A DNA stretch of 64,000 nucleotides, from positions 5,146,001-5,210,000 of the forward strand of contig NZ_OX419519.1 of the NCBI RefSeq assembly GCF_948472415.1, read 5' to 3'. The notes beneath the pieces were generated by a model. That model did no database searches. It had not been told where the DNA came from and saw only the letters and a program-made list of their open reading frames with translations. Positions within the stretch are counted from its first letter, which is position 1, and every line of letters begins with the position of its first letter. The position numbers were made by a program, and so were the translations under genes. Positions 32,945-41,915 of the stretch are shown here, piece by piece. Origin of the DNA: Kitasatospora fiedleri. GTDB taxonomy: Bacteria > Actinomycetota > Actinomycetes > Streptomycetales > Streptomycetaceae.

Positions 32945-34345
32945 ATGAGAACTGTGCTCCGCCGCTCCCGTGCCACCGGGCCCGCCGCCGTCCTGGCGGC
33001 GCTGCTCGGTCTGCTGATGGTGCTCGGGCTGTCCGCGCCCGCCTCGGCGTCCGGCCTGAACGACGCGGCCGACTCCATGAAGAAGGTCCAGGTCTACGTC
33101 GACCCGTCGATGAGCAGCCGGTTCTCCGAGGACCAGGCGGACCGGCTGGCGAAGAAGCTGAAGGACGCGGACAAGCCGATCTTCATCGCGGTGCTGCCGG
33201 CCAGCGACGCCTACCCGACGAAGAACCTGTTCGGCGACCTCCGCACCAAGGTCGGCATCGTCGGCGTCTACGGCATCTGGCGCGGCGACCAGTTCCAGGC
33301 CAACTCCGACGCCAAGGCGCTGAGCAAGGCCGCGACCGACCGGATCGCCGGCGCCGCGTTCCGCTCCAACCCCAAGGACATCGACGCCACCCTGACCGAG
33401 TTCGTCGACGGGGCGGCCAAGCAGACCAAGGGCGAGGGCCCGCAGCACAGCACCTCGATCGCCTGGGTCCTGATCCCGGTCCTGCTGATCGTGCTGCTCG
33501 GCGTCGGCGTCTTCCTGCTGTTCCGCCGCGCCAGGAAGCGCAAGGAGGAGCGGGCCCGGGCCGAACTCGCCCAGCTGCGCACCGTGGTGGACGAGGACAT
33601 CACCGCGTTCGGCGAGGAGCTCGACCGGCTCGACTTCAGCCCCGGCGCGCCCGGCGCGGACGACGCCCAGCGCGCCGACTACACCAGCGCGCTGGACTCC
33701 TACGACCTGGCCAAGCGCACCATGGACGAGGCGAAGGGGCCCGAGGACGTCCGCCCGGTGACCGAGGCGCTGGAGCAGGGCCGGTTCGCGCTGGCCACCC
33801 TGGCCGCCCGCCGCGAGGGCCGCCCGCTGCCCGAGCGCCGCGTCCCGTGCTTCTTCGACCCGCGGCACGGCCCGTCCACCACCGACGTGACCTGGGCCCC
33901 GGAGGGCGGCGCCCCGCGCTCCGTCCCGGCCTGCGCCGACGACGCGGCCCGGATCTCGCTCGGCCAGGACCCGGCGGTGCGCACCGTGGAGACCGAGCAC
34001 GGCCACCAGCCGTACTGGAACGCCGGCCCCGCCTACAGCCCCTGGGCGGGCGGCTACTTCGGCGGCGGCATGCTGCCCGGCCTGCTGGTCGGCACCATGC
34101 TCGGCTCGGCGCTCTCCACCCCGGGCTACGCCTACGCGGGCGGCCACGGCGACGGCGGCGGCTACGGCGGAGGGTACGACGACAACGGCGGCGCGGACGC
34201 CGGCGAGTACTCGGGCGCCGACTTCGACCCCTCCGACTTCGGCAACGACTTCGGCGACGGCGGCGGCGGCTTCGACGGTGGCGGGGACTTCGGTGGCGGC
34301 GGCGACTTCGGTGGCGGCGGCGACTTCGGGAGCTTCGGCGACTGA
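32945..34345 (+). CDS. Secreted/membrane-anchored protein with Gly/Asp-rich C-terminus
   Basis: This 466-residue protein begins with a signal peptide (residues 1-36, ending LGLSAPASASG). An extracytoplasmic alpha/beta domain follows (about 38-165; VQVYVDPSMSSRFSEDQADRL, KPIFIAVLPAS, TKVGIVGVYGIW), similar in style to TPM-type domains. Next is a transmembrane helix (about 175-195, IAWVLIPVLLIVLLGVGVFLLF), a helical cytosolic region (about 196-300), and a tail of Gly/Asp/Phe repeats (GGGDFGGGGDFGGGGDFGSF). Cys occur at CFFDPRHGP and PACADDA. A -10-like TACGGT 7 nt upstream suggests a leaderless transcript. Function is unknown. Confidence 0.8.
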   Translation: MRTVLRRSRATGPAAVLAALLGLLMVLGLSAPASASGLNDAADSMKKVQVYVDPSMSSRFSEDQADRLAKKLKDADKPIFIAVLPASDAYPTKNLFGDLRTKVGIVGVYGIWRGDQFQANSDAKALSKAATDRIAGAAFRSNPKDIDATLTEFVDGAAKQTKGEGPQHSTSIAWVLIPVLLIVLLGVGVFLLFRRARKRKEERARAELAQLRTVVDEDITAFGEELDRLDFSPGAPGADDAQRADYTSALDSYDLAKRTMDEAKGPEDVRPVTEALEQGRFALATLAARREGRPLPERRVPCFFDPRHGPSTTDVTWAPEGGAPRSVPACADDAARISLGQDPAVRTVETEHGHQPYWNAGPAYSPWAGGYFGGGMLPGLLVGTMLGSALSTPGYAYAGGHGDGGGYGGGYDDNGGADAGEYSGADFDPSDFGNDFGDGGGGFDGGGDFGGGGDFGGGGDFGSFGD

Positions 34346-34373
34346 CCCCGGTCGGCCCCGGCCCTGCGAACGG

Positions 34374-34417
34374 CCCCCGGCCCCCGTCCCGTCCCCGGAC
34401 GGGGCGGGGGCCGGGGG
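34374..34417 (+). terminator. Terminator after the Gly-rich membrane protein
   Basis: Long GC arms (CCCCCGGCCCCCGTCCCGTCC against GGACGGGGCGGGGGCCGGGGG, one G-U pair) lie 28 nt after the stop. There is no U-tract. Confidence 0.7.
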
Positions 34418-34527
34418 CCGGGGGCGGCCGGCGGTGCTGTGTCGGTGGAGCGAGGGCCGCCGCAGGGGTGGGGAGGGTCGGTGGAAGGGGCGTGAAGCCC
34501 GTTCCGAGCGCCCCCGAAGTGCCCGAC

Positions 34528-34533
34528 TATGGT
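34528..34533 (+). promoter_or_regulatory. -10 box for leaderless acyP
   Basis: TATGGT ends 7 nt before ATG 34541, and no ribosome binding site is visible. Confidence 0.5.
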
Positions 34534-34540
34534 CGGACAC

Positions 34541-34834
34541 ATGCAAGGTCACGACAGCCGCCGATCCGTCCGGGCCACCATCTGGGTGCGCGGGCGCGTC
34601 CAGCAGGTGGGGTTCCGCTGGTGGACCAGGGCCAGGGCCCTGGAGATCGGGCTGACGGGTTACACGAGCAACCTCGGGGACGGCCGCGTCCAGGTGGTCG
34701 CCGAGGGGTCGCGCGCCGACTGCGAGCGGCTGCTCGCCGCGCTGCGCGGGCCCGGAACGCCTGGTCAGGTCAGTGGGGTCACCGAGATCTGGACCGCCGT
34801 GGGCGACGGGTACCAGGGCTTCGCGATCCGATGA
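34541..34834 (+). CDS. acyP: Acylphosphatase
   Basis: This small enzyme of 97 residues hydrolyses carboxyl-phosphate bonds. The catalytic Arg lies in WVRGRVQQVGFRWWT (phosphate loop GRVQQVGFR) and the catalytic Asn in GYTSNLGDGRVQVVAEG, both intact. ATG 34541 is preferred over an upstream ATG at 34529 because the family begins shortly before VRGRVQQVGFR and a TATGGT box lies exactly 7 nt upstream. It lies about 0.8 kb upstream of smc, as in other streptomycetes. Confidence 0.93.
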   Translation: MQGHDSRRSVRATIWVRGRVQQVGFRWWTRARALEIGLTGYTSNLGDGRVQVVAEGSRADCERLLAALRGPGTPGQVSGVTEIWTAVGDGYQGFAIR

Positions 34835-35215
34835 GCACACCGCAGTTGCCGGCGGGAGGAGAGCCCCCGGCAACTGCCGGTGTCACGGGGTTGCCTTCGG
34901 GGCGGACTCGTGGTTGACTCCGCAGACGTAGTGATCCACTAGCCCGGCCGATGGTGTGAGGTTCCCGCCATGCAGGTGACAGGGGCGCGGTAGCGTGCGG
35001 TGATCGTGTTGACCCGTACGGTCTTTGGTGAGACGCTGGAAACCCGCGCACAGGTTTGCGTTTAACCGGCGGGGCCCCGTCCGTGAGTGTGCCACTCACC
35101 AGCGGATGCCCCCGTAGTGCCCAGCCAGCACGTCCGGCGCGCAGGCGCGTGCGTATCCCTTCCCCCAAGACCTACCGTACACGGTTCGGTCACTCAGCGT
35201 GGAGGACCACACATC
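34835..35215. other. Intergenic region (381 nt) upstream of the small coiled-coil gene
   Basis: This stretch has no convincing gene. TTGACT (34914-34919) with CACTAG 17 nt later, and TTGACC near 35009, are possible promoter elements. The region is relatively A/T-rich for this window, consistent with promoter DNA. I see no tRNA, riboswitch or repeat. Confidence 0.5.
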
Positions 35216-35419
35216 ATGGCAAAGGCGCTTCTCGGGTACGTCGGCGGCCCCGACCCGCGAATGCTCTCCGAGATGCGACGGCTGCAGCAGCGCGTCCAGG
35301 ACCTGGAGAACGAGCTGGTCAAGCTCCAGGCCGAGAACGACGCGCTGTCCGCCGTCGCCGACGAGCACTCGCTGCTCAGCAGCATCGACCTGGACCAGCG
35401 CGAGCCGGCCCTGACCTGA
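35216..35419 (+). CDS. Small leucine-zipper-like coiled-coil protein
   Basis: This 67-residue protein reads MAKALLGYVGGPDPRMLSEM followed by an uninterrupted heptad segment (RRLQQRVQDLENELVKLQAE, then NDALSAV) that should form a parallel coiled coil. It ends in an acidic stretch. ATG 35216 follows GGAGGACCACACATC, a strong ribosome binding site. Its position just upstream of smc is conserved in streptomycetes as I recall, but its function is unknown. An attenuator-like hairpin lies downstream. Confidence 0.85.
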   Translation: MAKALLGYVGGPDPRMLSEMRRLQQRVQDLENELVKLQAENDALSAVADEHSLLSSIDLDQREPALT

Positions 35420-35487
35420 TCGTTCGTGGTCCTCGCGATCGACGCAGTCGTGCACTGAGCTTCCCCCGCCAGGGGGCGGCAGCCTAC

Positions 35488-35513
35488 AAGGGACGTCCGA
35501 GCGGGCGTCCCTT
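35488..35513 (+). terminator. Terminator between the coiled-coil gene and smc
   Basis: AAGGGACG / CGTCCCTT form an 8-bp outer stem with additional inner pairs, followed by CGTCGTG. A second hairpin (CCCCC-GCCA-GGGGG, about 35463-35476) lies just upstream. Confidence 0.75.
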
Positions 35514-35665
35514 CGTCGTGCTCACGGCGGCTCTCTCGCTGGGAGAGTGCCCGACCCGCGACGTGCCCAAACCACCGCCTGAGGGCCCGGCGGCACCCCG
35601 GCCGGATACAGTCGCCAGCGGTGGGCCGCGGCCGCGGCCGGCGGCACGGCGAGGAGGACGGTCGG

Positions 35666-38600
35666 GTGCACCTGAAGAGCCTGACCCTGCGCGGGTTCAA
35701 GTCCTTCGCCTCGGCGACCACCCTGCGCTTCGAGCCCGGCATCACCTGCGTGGTCGGCCCCAACGGCTCCGGCAAGTCCAACGTCGTCGACGCGCTCTCC
35801 TGGGTGATGGGCGAACAGGGCGCCAAGTCGCTGCGCGGCGGCAAGATGGAGGACGTCATCTTCGCCGGCACCAGCGGACGCCCCCCGCTCGGCCGCGCCG
35901 AGGTCAGCCTCACCATCGACAACACCGACGGCGCCCTGCCGATCGACTACACCGAAGTCACCATCACCCGGACGATGTTCCGCAACGGCGGCAGCGAGTA
36001 CGCGCTCAACGGCACCGTCTGCCGGCTGCTCGACATCCAGGAACTGCTCTCCGACTCCGGCATCGGCCGCGAGATGCACGTCATCGTCGGCCAGGGGCAG
36101 CTCGACTCCGTGCTGCACGCCGACCCGATGGGGCGGCGCGCCTTCATCGAGGAGGCGGCCGGCGTCCTCAAGCACCGCAAGCGCAAGGAGAAGGCGCTGC
36201 GGAAGCTCGACGCGATGCAGACCAACCTCAGCCGGGTCCAGGACCTGGTCGCCGAACTGCGCCGCCGGCTCGGCCCGCTGGGCCGCCAGGCGAAGATCGC
36301 CCGGCGCGCCGCCGGCATCCAGGCCGAACTGCGCGACGCCCGGCTGCGGCTGCTCGCCGACGACCTGCTCACCCTGCGCCGCGCCGTCGAGGCCGAGGTC
36401 GCCGACGAACGCGCGCTGGGCCTGCGCCGCACCACCGTCGAGCAGCAGCTCGCCGCCGCCCTCCAGCGCGAAGCCGTCCTGGAGGCCCAGGTCGAACAGC
36501 TCGGGCCCGCGCTGGAGGCCGCCCGGCAGACCTGGTACCGGCTCTCCTCGCTCGCCGAACGCACCCGCGGCACCATCGGACTCGCCGAGGCCCGGGTCCG
36601 CGCCGCCGCCACCGCCGGACAGCCGGAGGAGCGCCGCGGCCGCGACCCGGAGGACCTGGAGCGCGAGGCCGCCCGGGTCCGCGCGGAGGAGGCCGCCCTG
36701 GAAGCCGCCCTGGAACAGGCCCAGGACGCGCTGGCCGAGGCCGTCGAGGACCGCACCGGACTCGAACGCGCCCTCGCCGACGAGGAGTTGCGGCTCAAGG
36801 AAGCCGCCCGGACGATCGCCGACCGGCGCGAAGGACTCGCCCGGCTCCAGGGCCGGGCCGCCGCCGCCCGCTCCCGCGCCACCGCCGCCGGGGCCGAGGC
36901 CGAACGGCTCGCCACCGCCCGCGACGAGGCACTGCTGCGCGCCGCCGCCGCCCGGGAGGAGCACCGGCGGCTCCGCGAGCAGGACGAGGAGAGCACCGCG
37001 GGGGAGGAGCGCGGCGAGGAACTCCACCAGCTGGCCCGGGAGGCCCTCCGGGACGCCGAGCACGCGGTCTCGGCCGCCCGCGAAGCGCTCACCGCCGCCG
37101 AGCGGGAACGCGCCGCGCTCACCGCCCGGCACGACGCGCTCGCCCTCGGCCTACGCCGCAAGGACGGCAGCACCGCCCTGCTCGGCCGCCCCGGCGTACT
37201 CGGCCCCGCCGCCGAACTCCTCACCGTCGCCCCCGGGTTCGAACTCGCGGTGGCCGCCGCGCTCGGCCCCGCCGCCGAGGCCGTCGCCGTCCCCGACGCC
37301 GGGACCGCCACCGAGGCGCTGGCCTGGCTGCGCGCCGAGGACGGCGGCCGGGCCGCGCTGCTGATCGCCGACGCGGGCGCGGGAGCCGCCGGGGCCGACG
37401 CCGCCGCCGGGGCGACCGGAGCGGCCGGGCCGACACCGAGAACCTGCCCGAGGGCGCCCGCCGGGCCGGGGAACTGGTCGGCGGGCCGGACGCGGTGGCC
37501 GCCGCCGCCCGGCGGGTGCTGGCCCGCACCGCCGTGGTCGCGGACCTCGCCGCCGCCCGGCGGCTGACCGACCGCCACCCCGGCTGGAGCGCCGTCACCC
37601 GGGACGGCGACCTGCTCTCCGCCGCCCTCGCCCACGGCGGCTCGCCCGGCGCGCCCAGCCCGCTGGAGACCCGGGCCGCCGTCGCCGAGGCCGCCCGCGG
37701 CATCGCGGAGCTCGACACCCGCTGCGCCGGAGCGGCCGAGCAGCTAGCCGCCGCCCGCGAACGGCGCGCCGAACTTGCCGCCGAGGTCGAACGGTCGACC
37801 GCGCTGCGCCGCCAGGACGAGCGGCGCCGGGCCGACCGGGCCGGCGCCCTCGGCCGCTCCGGCGGCGCCGCCCGGGCCGCCGCGGACGAGGCCGACCGCG
37901 CCGCCACCGCCGCCGCCAAGGCCGACAGCGGCCTCGCCGAGGCCCGCGCCGCCGCCGAGGAGCTCGCCGAACGCCTCGCCGCCGCCGAGGAACTCGCCGA
38001 CAGCGGCGAGGACGAACCCGACCCCGCCGAACGCGACCGGCTCGCCGCCTCCGCCTCCGCCGCCCGGCAGACCGAGACAGAGTCCCGGCTCGCCGTCCGC
38101 ACCCACGAGGAGCGCGTCCGCGCCCTCGCCGGACGCGCCGACCAGCTCGACCGGGCCGCCCGCGCCGAACGCGAGGCCCGCGCCCGCGCCGCTGAACGCC
38201 GCGAACGCGCCCGCCGGGAAGCCGCCACCGCCACCGCCGTCGCCACCGGTGCCCGCCGACTGCTCGGCCGGATCGAGGAGACGCTCGCCGCCGCCGAGGC
38301 CGAACGCGCCGCCGTCGAGGCCGACCGCACCGCCCGCGAGGCCGAACTGCGGCAGTTCCGCGAGCACGGCCGCGCACTCCAGGCCGAACTCGACCGGCTG
38401 GTCGACGCCGGCCACCGCGACGAGGTGCTGCGCGCCGAGAAGCGGCTGCGGATCGAACAGCTGGAGGCCCGGGCGCTGGAGGAGTTCGGCATCGAGGCCG
38501 GCGACCTGCTGGCCGGCTACGGCCCCGACCAGCCCGTCCCCGCCCCGCCGCCCGAGGACGGCCGGGAAGCCGACGAACCCGGCGCGTTCGGCGAGCCGGC

Positions 38601-39399
38601 CGAGCCCGGCCCGCCCGTCCGCTACGTCCGCGCCGAGGTCGAGCGGCGGCTCAGGGTCGCCGAACGCGCCCACCAGCAGCTCGGCAAGGTCAACCCGCTC
38701 GCGCTGGAGGAGTTCGCCGCCCTGGAGGCCAGGCACCGCTTCCTCGGCGAACAGCTCGACGACCTGCGCAAGAGCCGCCGCGACCTGATGGACATCGTCC
38801 GCGACGTCGACGCCCGGGTCGAGCAGCTGTTCACCGCCGCGTACCGCGACACCGCCGCCCAGTTCGAGGGCGTCTTCGCCCGGCTGTTCCCCGGCGGCGA
38901 GGGCCGGCTGCTGCTCACCGACCCGGACAACATGCTCACCACCGGCGTCGAGGTCGAGGCCCGCCCGCCCGGCAAGAAGGTCAGGCGGCTCTCGCTGCTC
39001 TCCGGCGGCGAGCGCTCGCTCACCGCCGTCGCCCTGCTGGTGTCGATCTTCAAGGCCCGGCCCAGCCCGTTCTACGTCATGGACGAGGTCGAGGCCGCGC
39101 TCGACGAGACCAACCTGCGGCGGCTGGTCGGGATCATGGAGGAGCTGCGGGAGAGCTCCCAGCTGATCGTCATCACCCACCAGAAGCTCACCATGGAGTC
39201 CGCCGACGCCCTGTACGGCGTCACCATGAAGGGCGACGGCATCTCCCAGGTGATCAGCCAGCGGCTGCGGGTACCCGAACCGGGGAAGCAGGCACGGCCG
39301 CCGCGGCAGGCGGAGCCGACGGAGCAGCCGCGGCAGCCGCAGCAGGCCGAGCAGGGGCACAGGACAGCGCTGGAACCCGCGGAACCGGGCCCGGCATAG
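35666..39399 (+). pseudogene. smc: Chromosome segregation ATPase SMC, interrupted by a one-base frameshift
   Basis: This condensin core protein compacts and segregates chromosomes with ScpA/ScpB. It starts at GTG 35666 (MHLKSLTLRGFKSFASAT) after GAGGAGGA. Walker A GPNGSGKSN lies at about 31-39, QGQLDSVLHADP follows, then a long N-terminal coiled coil. The frame breaks in the hinge region, between ALLIADAGAGAAGADAAAG and DTENLPEGARRAGELVGGPD, around 37405-37430. The rest (C-terminal coiled coil, signature LSGGERSLTAVALLV, Walker B FYVMDEVEAALDE) continues in the next frame to a Gln/Pro-rich tail. Restoring one base (probably a G) gives 1244 residues, near the normal length. smc is important in Streptomyces, so a consensus error is more likely than loss. 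Confidence 0.92.
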
Positions 39400-39423
39400 G
39401 CGCTACGTGATACTGGACGGGTT

Positions 39424-40695
39424 ATGGAATACGTGATCCTTGCCGTTGTCATTGCGGTGGTCGCCATCGGCGCGATCACCGGACTCGTCGTCTCCGGCAA
39501 ACGACGCAGAGAACTGGACCGGCCGAGCCAGCCGCCGACCATCACCGCGCCCGCGAAGACGGACCCGGCGACGACCGCGACCGCTCCGGCCAAGCCCGCG
39601 GAAGGGGCCGCCGAGCCCACCGCGCCGCCCACCGCCTCCGGCGCCACCCGGGCCCCGGAGGCCCCGGGAGCCCCGGCCGGGGAACCGGCCACCGGAGAGC
39701 CCGCCGTCGAGGCGCCGACCGCGGGGGAGCCGACCGCCGAGGAGGCCGAGGCCGCACCCGCGATCGAGGTGCCCGAGCCCACCGCCGGGCGCCTGGTCCG
39801 GCTGCGCTCCCGGCTCTCCCGCTCGCAGTCCACCCTCGGCAAGGGCCTGCTCACCCTGCTCTCCCGGGACCGCCTGGACGAGGACACCTGGGAGGAGATC
39901 GAGGACACCCTCCTCACCGCCGACGTCGGCGTCGCCGCCACCCAGGAACTGGTCGACAACCTGCGGACCCGGGTCAAGGTGCTCGGCACCCGCACCCCTG
40001 ACGAACTGCGCACCCTGCTCCGCGAGGAGCTCGTCCAGCTGATCGGCACCGAAGCCGACCGCACCGTCCGCTCGGTCAAGCACGAGGAGGGCCCGGCCGT
40101 CGTCCTGGTGGTCGGCGTCAACGGCGTCGGCAAGACCACCACCACCGGCAAGCTCGCCCGGGTCCTGGTCGCCGACGGCCGCAAGGTCGTGCTCGGCGCC
40201 GCCGACACCTTCCGCGCCGCCGCCGCCGACCAGCTCCAGACCTGGGGCGAGCGGGTCGGCGCGCACACCGTGCGCGGTCCCGAGGGCGGCGACCCGGCGT
40301 CGGTCGCCTTCGACGCGGTCAAGCAGGGCATCGCCGACGGCGTCGACACCGTCCTGATCGACACCGCGGGCCGGCTGCACACCAAGACCGGCCTGATGGA
40401 CGAGCTCGGCAAGGTCAAGCGGGTCGTCGAGAAGCACGGCCCGGTGGACGAGGTGCTGCTGGTGCTGGACGCCACCACCGGGCAGAACGGCCTGGTCCAG
40501 GCCCGGGTGTTCGCGGAGGTGGTCGACATCACCGGCATCGTGCTCACCAAGCTGGACGGCACCGCGAAGGGCGGCATCGTCATCTCGGTCCAGCGCGAGC
40601 TGGGCGTGCCGGTCAAGCTCATCGGCCTCGGCGAGGGCGCGGACGACCTCGCGCCGTTCGAGCCGGGGGCGTTCGTGGACGCGCTGCTCGGCTAG
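39424..40695 (+). CDS. ftsY: Signal recognition particle receptor FtsY
   Basis: This SRP-receptor GTPase docks ribosome-nascent chain-Ffh complexes at the membrane. It has 423 residues. An N-terminal membrane helix (YVILAVVIAVVAIGAITGLVV, 3-23) is followed by an acidic/Ala/Pro linker (about 30-120), the N domain, and the G domain with GVNGVGKTTTTGKLA (G1), DTFRAAAADQL, DTAGRLHTKTGLMDEL (G3), TKLDGTAKGG (G4) and GLGEGADDLAPF (G5). It lies 24 nt after smc and ends in a 20-bp hairpin. Its partner ffh is in the same window. Confidence 0.97.
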   Translation: MEYVILAVVIAVVAIGAITGLVVSGKRRRELDRPSQPPTITAPAKTDPATTATAPAKPAEGAAEPTAPPTASGATRAPEAPGAPAGEPATGEPAVEAPTAGEPTAEEAEAAPAIEVPEPTAGRLVRLRSRLSRSQSTLGKGLLTLLSRDRLDEDTWEEIEDTLLTADVGVAATQELVDNLRTRVKVLGTRTPDELRTLLREELVQLIGTEADRTVRSVKHEEGPAVVLVVGVNGVGKTTTTGKLARVLVADGRKVVLGAADTFRAAAADQLQTWGERVGAHTVRGPEGGDPASVAFDAVKQGIADGVDTVLIDTAGRLHTKTGLMDELGKVKRVVEKHGPVDEVLLVLDATTGQNGLVQARVFAEVVDITGIVLTKLDGTAKGGIVISVQRELGVPVKLIGLGEGADDLAPFEPGAFVDALLG

Positions 40696-40716
40696 GACGC
40701 GTCCGGACGGCTGCCG

Positions 40717-40761
40717 AAGGGGCGGCTCCGGGAAGGAACTCCCTTCCCGGAGCCGCCCCTT
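40717..40761 (+). terminator. Exceptionally long terminator after ftsY
   Basis: A perfect 20-bp stem (left arm 40717-40736, right arm 40742-40761) has a 5-nt loop. It begins and ends with AAGGGG/CCCCTT and is followed by CGCTCATTCG. It lies 21 nt after the ftsY stop and can act for the opposing gene too. Confidence 0.92.
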
Positions 40762-40800
40762 CGCTCATTCGCTCCCGCGCCCCCGTGGCCCGCGCGGCCG

Positions 40801-41475
40801 TCAGCCGGCGAACTCCGCCGTGCGGGCGCGGGTGCGGTGGCAGGCGTAGGCCAGGGTGCCGAGCAGCAGGCGGGCCTCGGGCGGGGCGCCGTCGGCGGCG
40901 GGGCGGCGCAGCCAGCGCATCGGGCCGAGCGGGCCGAGCGGGGTGGGCGGGGCGGCCAGGTAGGAGCCGAGGCCGTGGCAGGCGAGGTCGAGCGAGGCGT
41001 CGTCCCAGCCCATCCGGTAGAGCAGCTCGGGCAGGCGCTCGGCGGTGCCGGGGGCGACGAAGAACAGCAGCCGGCCGGCCGGGGAGGCCAGCACCGGGCC
41101 GACCTGGGTGCCCATCCGTTCGAGCCGGACCAGGGCCTGGAGGCCGGGCTGGGCCGGGACGTCCAGCACGTCGAACTGGTGGCCGGTCGGGAGCAGCAGC
41201 GGGGCGTCGGCCGGACATCGGACGGCCAGCTCGGCGGCCGTCGCGCCGGGGGCGATCGCGGGCCCGACCAGGTGGTGCAGGTGGGGCGCGGCGCAGCGCG
41301 GGACGCCGCAGCCGCAGGCCGTCGGGGCGGTCGCGGGGTGCGGGGCCGGGCTGCCGGCCGCCAGCGTCCAGCCCCAGCGCCCGGAGTACTCGGCGGCGGC
41401 CTGCAGCGCGGCGGGCCGGGTGCGGCGACGGGCGCCGAGGGGGGTGAGCCGCAGGGTGCCGAAGAGCTTGTCCAT
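40801..41475 (-). CDS. Bifunctional primase/polymerase-like (prim-pol N-domain) protein
   Basis: This 224-residue protein lies convergent to ftsY and divergent from nsdA. Features are a central ALQAAAEYSGRWGWTLAAGS, a Cys/His cluster (ACGCGVPRCAAPHLHHLVG), LLLPTGHQFDVLDVPAQPGL near the middle, and GRLLFFVAPGT. The tract 'YAxxxGWxVxPG' and 'TGxxFDVLDVP' is what I associate with actinobacterial proteins annotated as prim-pol N-terminal domain proteins. Clear catalytic acidic triads are not evident. It starts at ATG 41475 with GGGGGTGG upstream. It may be a regulatory or inactive relative. Confidence 0.7.
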   Translation of the reverse strand: MDKLFGTLRLTPLGARRRTRPAALQAAAEYSGRWGWTLAAGSPAPHPATAPTACGCGVPRCAAPHLHHLVGPAIAPGATAAELAVRCPADAPLLLPTGHQFDVLDVPAQPGLQALVRLERMGTQVGPVLASPAGRLLFFVAPGTAERLPELLYRMGWDDASLDLACHGLGSYLAAPPTPLGPLGPMRWLRRPAADGAPPEARLLLGTLAYACHRTRARTAEFAG

Positions 41476-41915
41476 GCCACCCCCAACCGGTTCCGGTCGC
41501 CGCTGGTTACGGGACGGTGACGGCGCGTCGTCCGATGGGCGCGTGGTGCGTGGTGCACCGGAGGCGTGCGCGGACCGGCGCACACCGATTCGGGTGGCGC
41601 GGGCGAGCAGGCGCCTTGCACCAGCGCTGCGGATGCCGGATCGTCGTTGCCGCACGCGTGCCTCCGTCAAGTCCGGGCATGTGCCGGGGTCATGCCGAGC
41701 TGACTCCCAGTGAAGCGCGGTACCCGGCCCGGTAGTTCACTCGTGGGGGTGGCGAAAGGTGGCGTTTTTCCGGCGTTGCTCCCCCGGATGGCGCAGGGGC
41801 GCTACGTTCGGGATACGGAACGCAGCCGACCGGTCACGCGGACGGCGGTGCAGGCGATGGACACGAGTCAGGGCGAAGCGGGGCCCCGGGTTCGGGGCGG
41901 GATGGGGACGTTCCC
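41476..41915. other. Divergent intergenic region upstream of nsdA (440 nt)
   Basis: This region contains the start-proximal sequence of both the prim-pol-like gene and nsdA. A TACGTT element near 41812 could be the -10 of nsdA, but I cannot find a good -35. An in-frame upstream extension of the prim-pol-like gene exists but lacks a ribosome binding site. I see no other gene or RNA. Confidence 0.5.
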
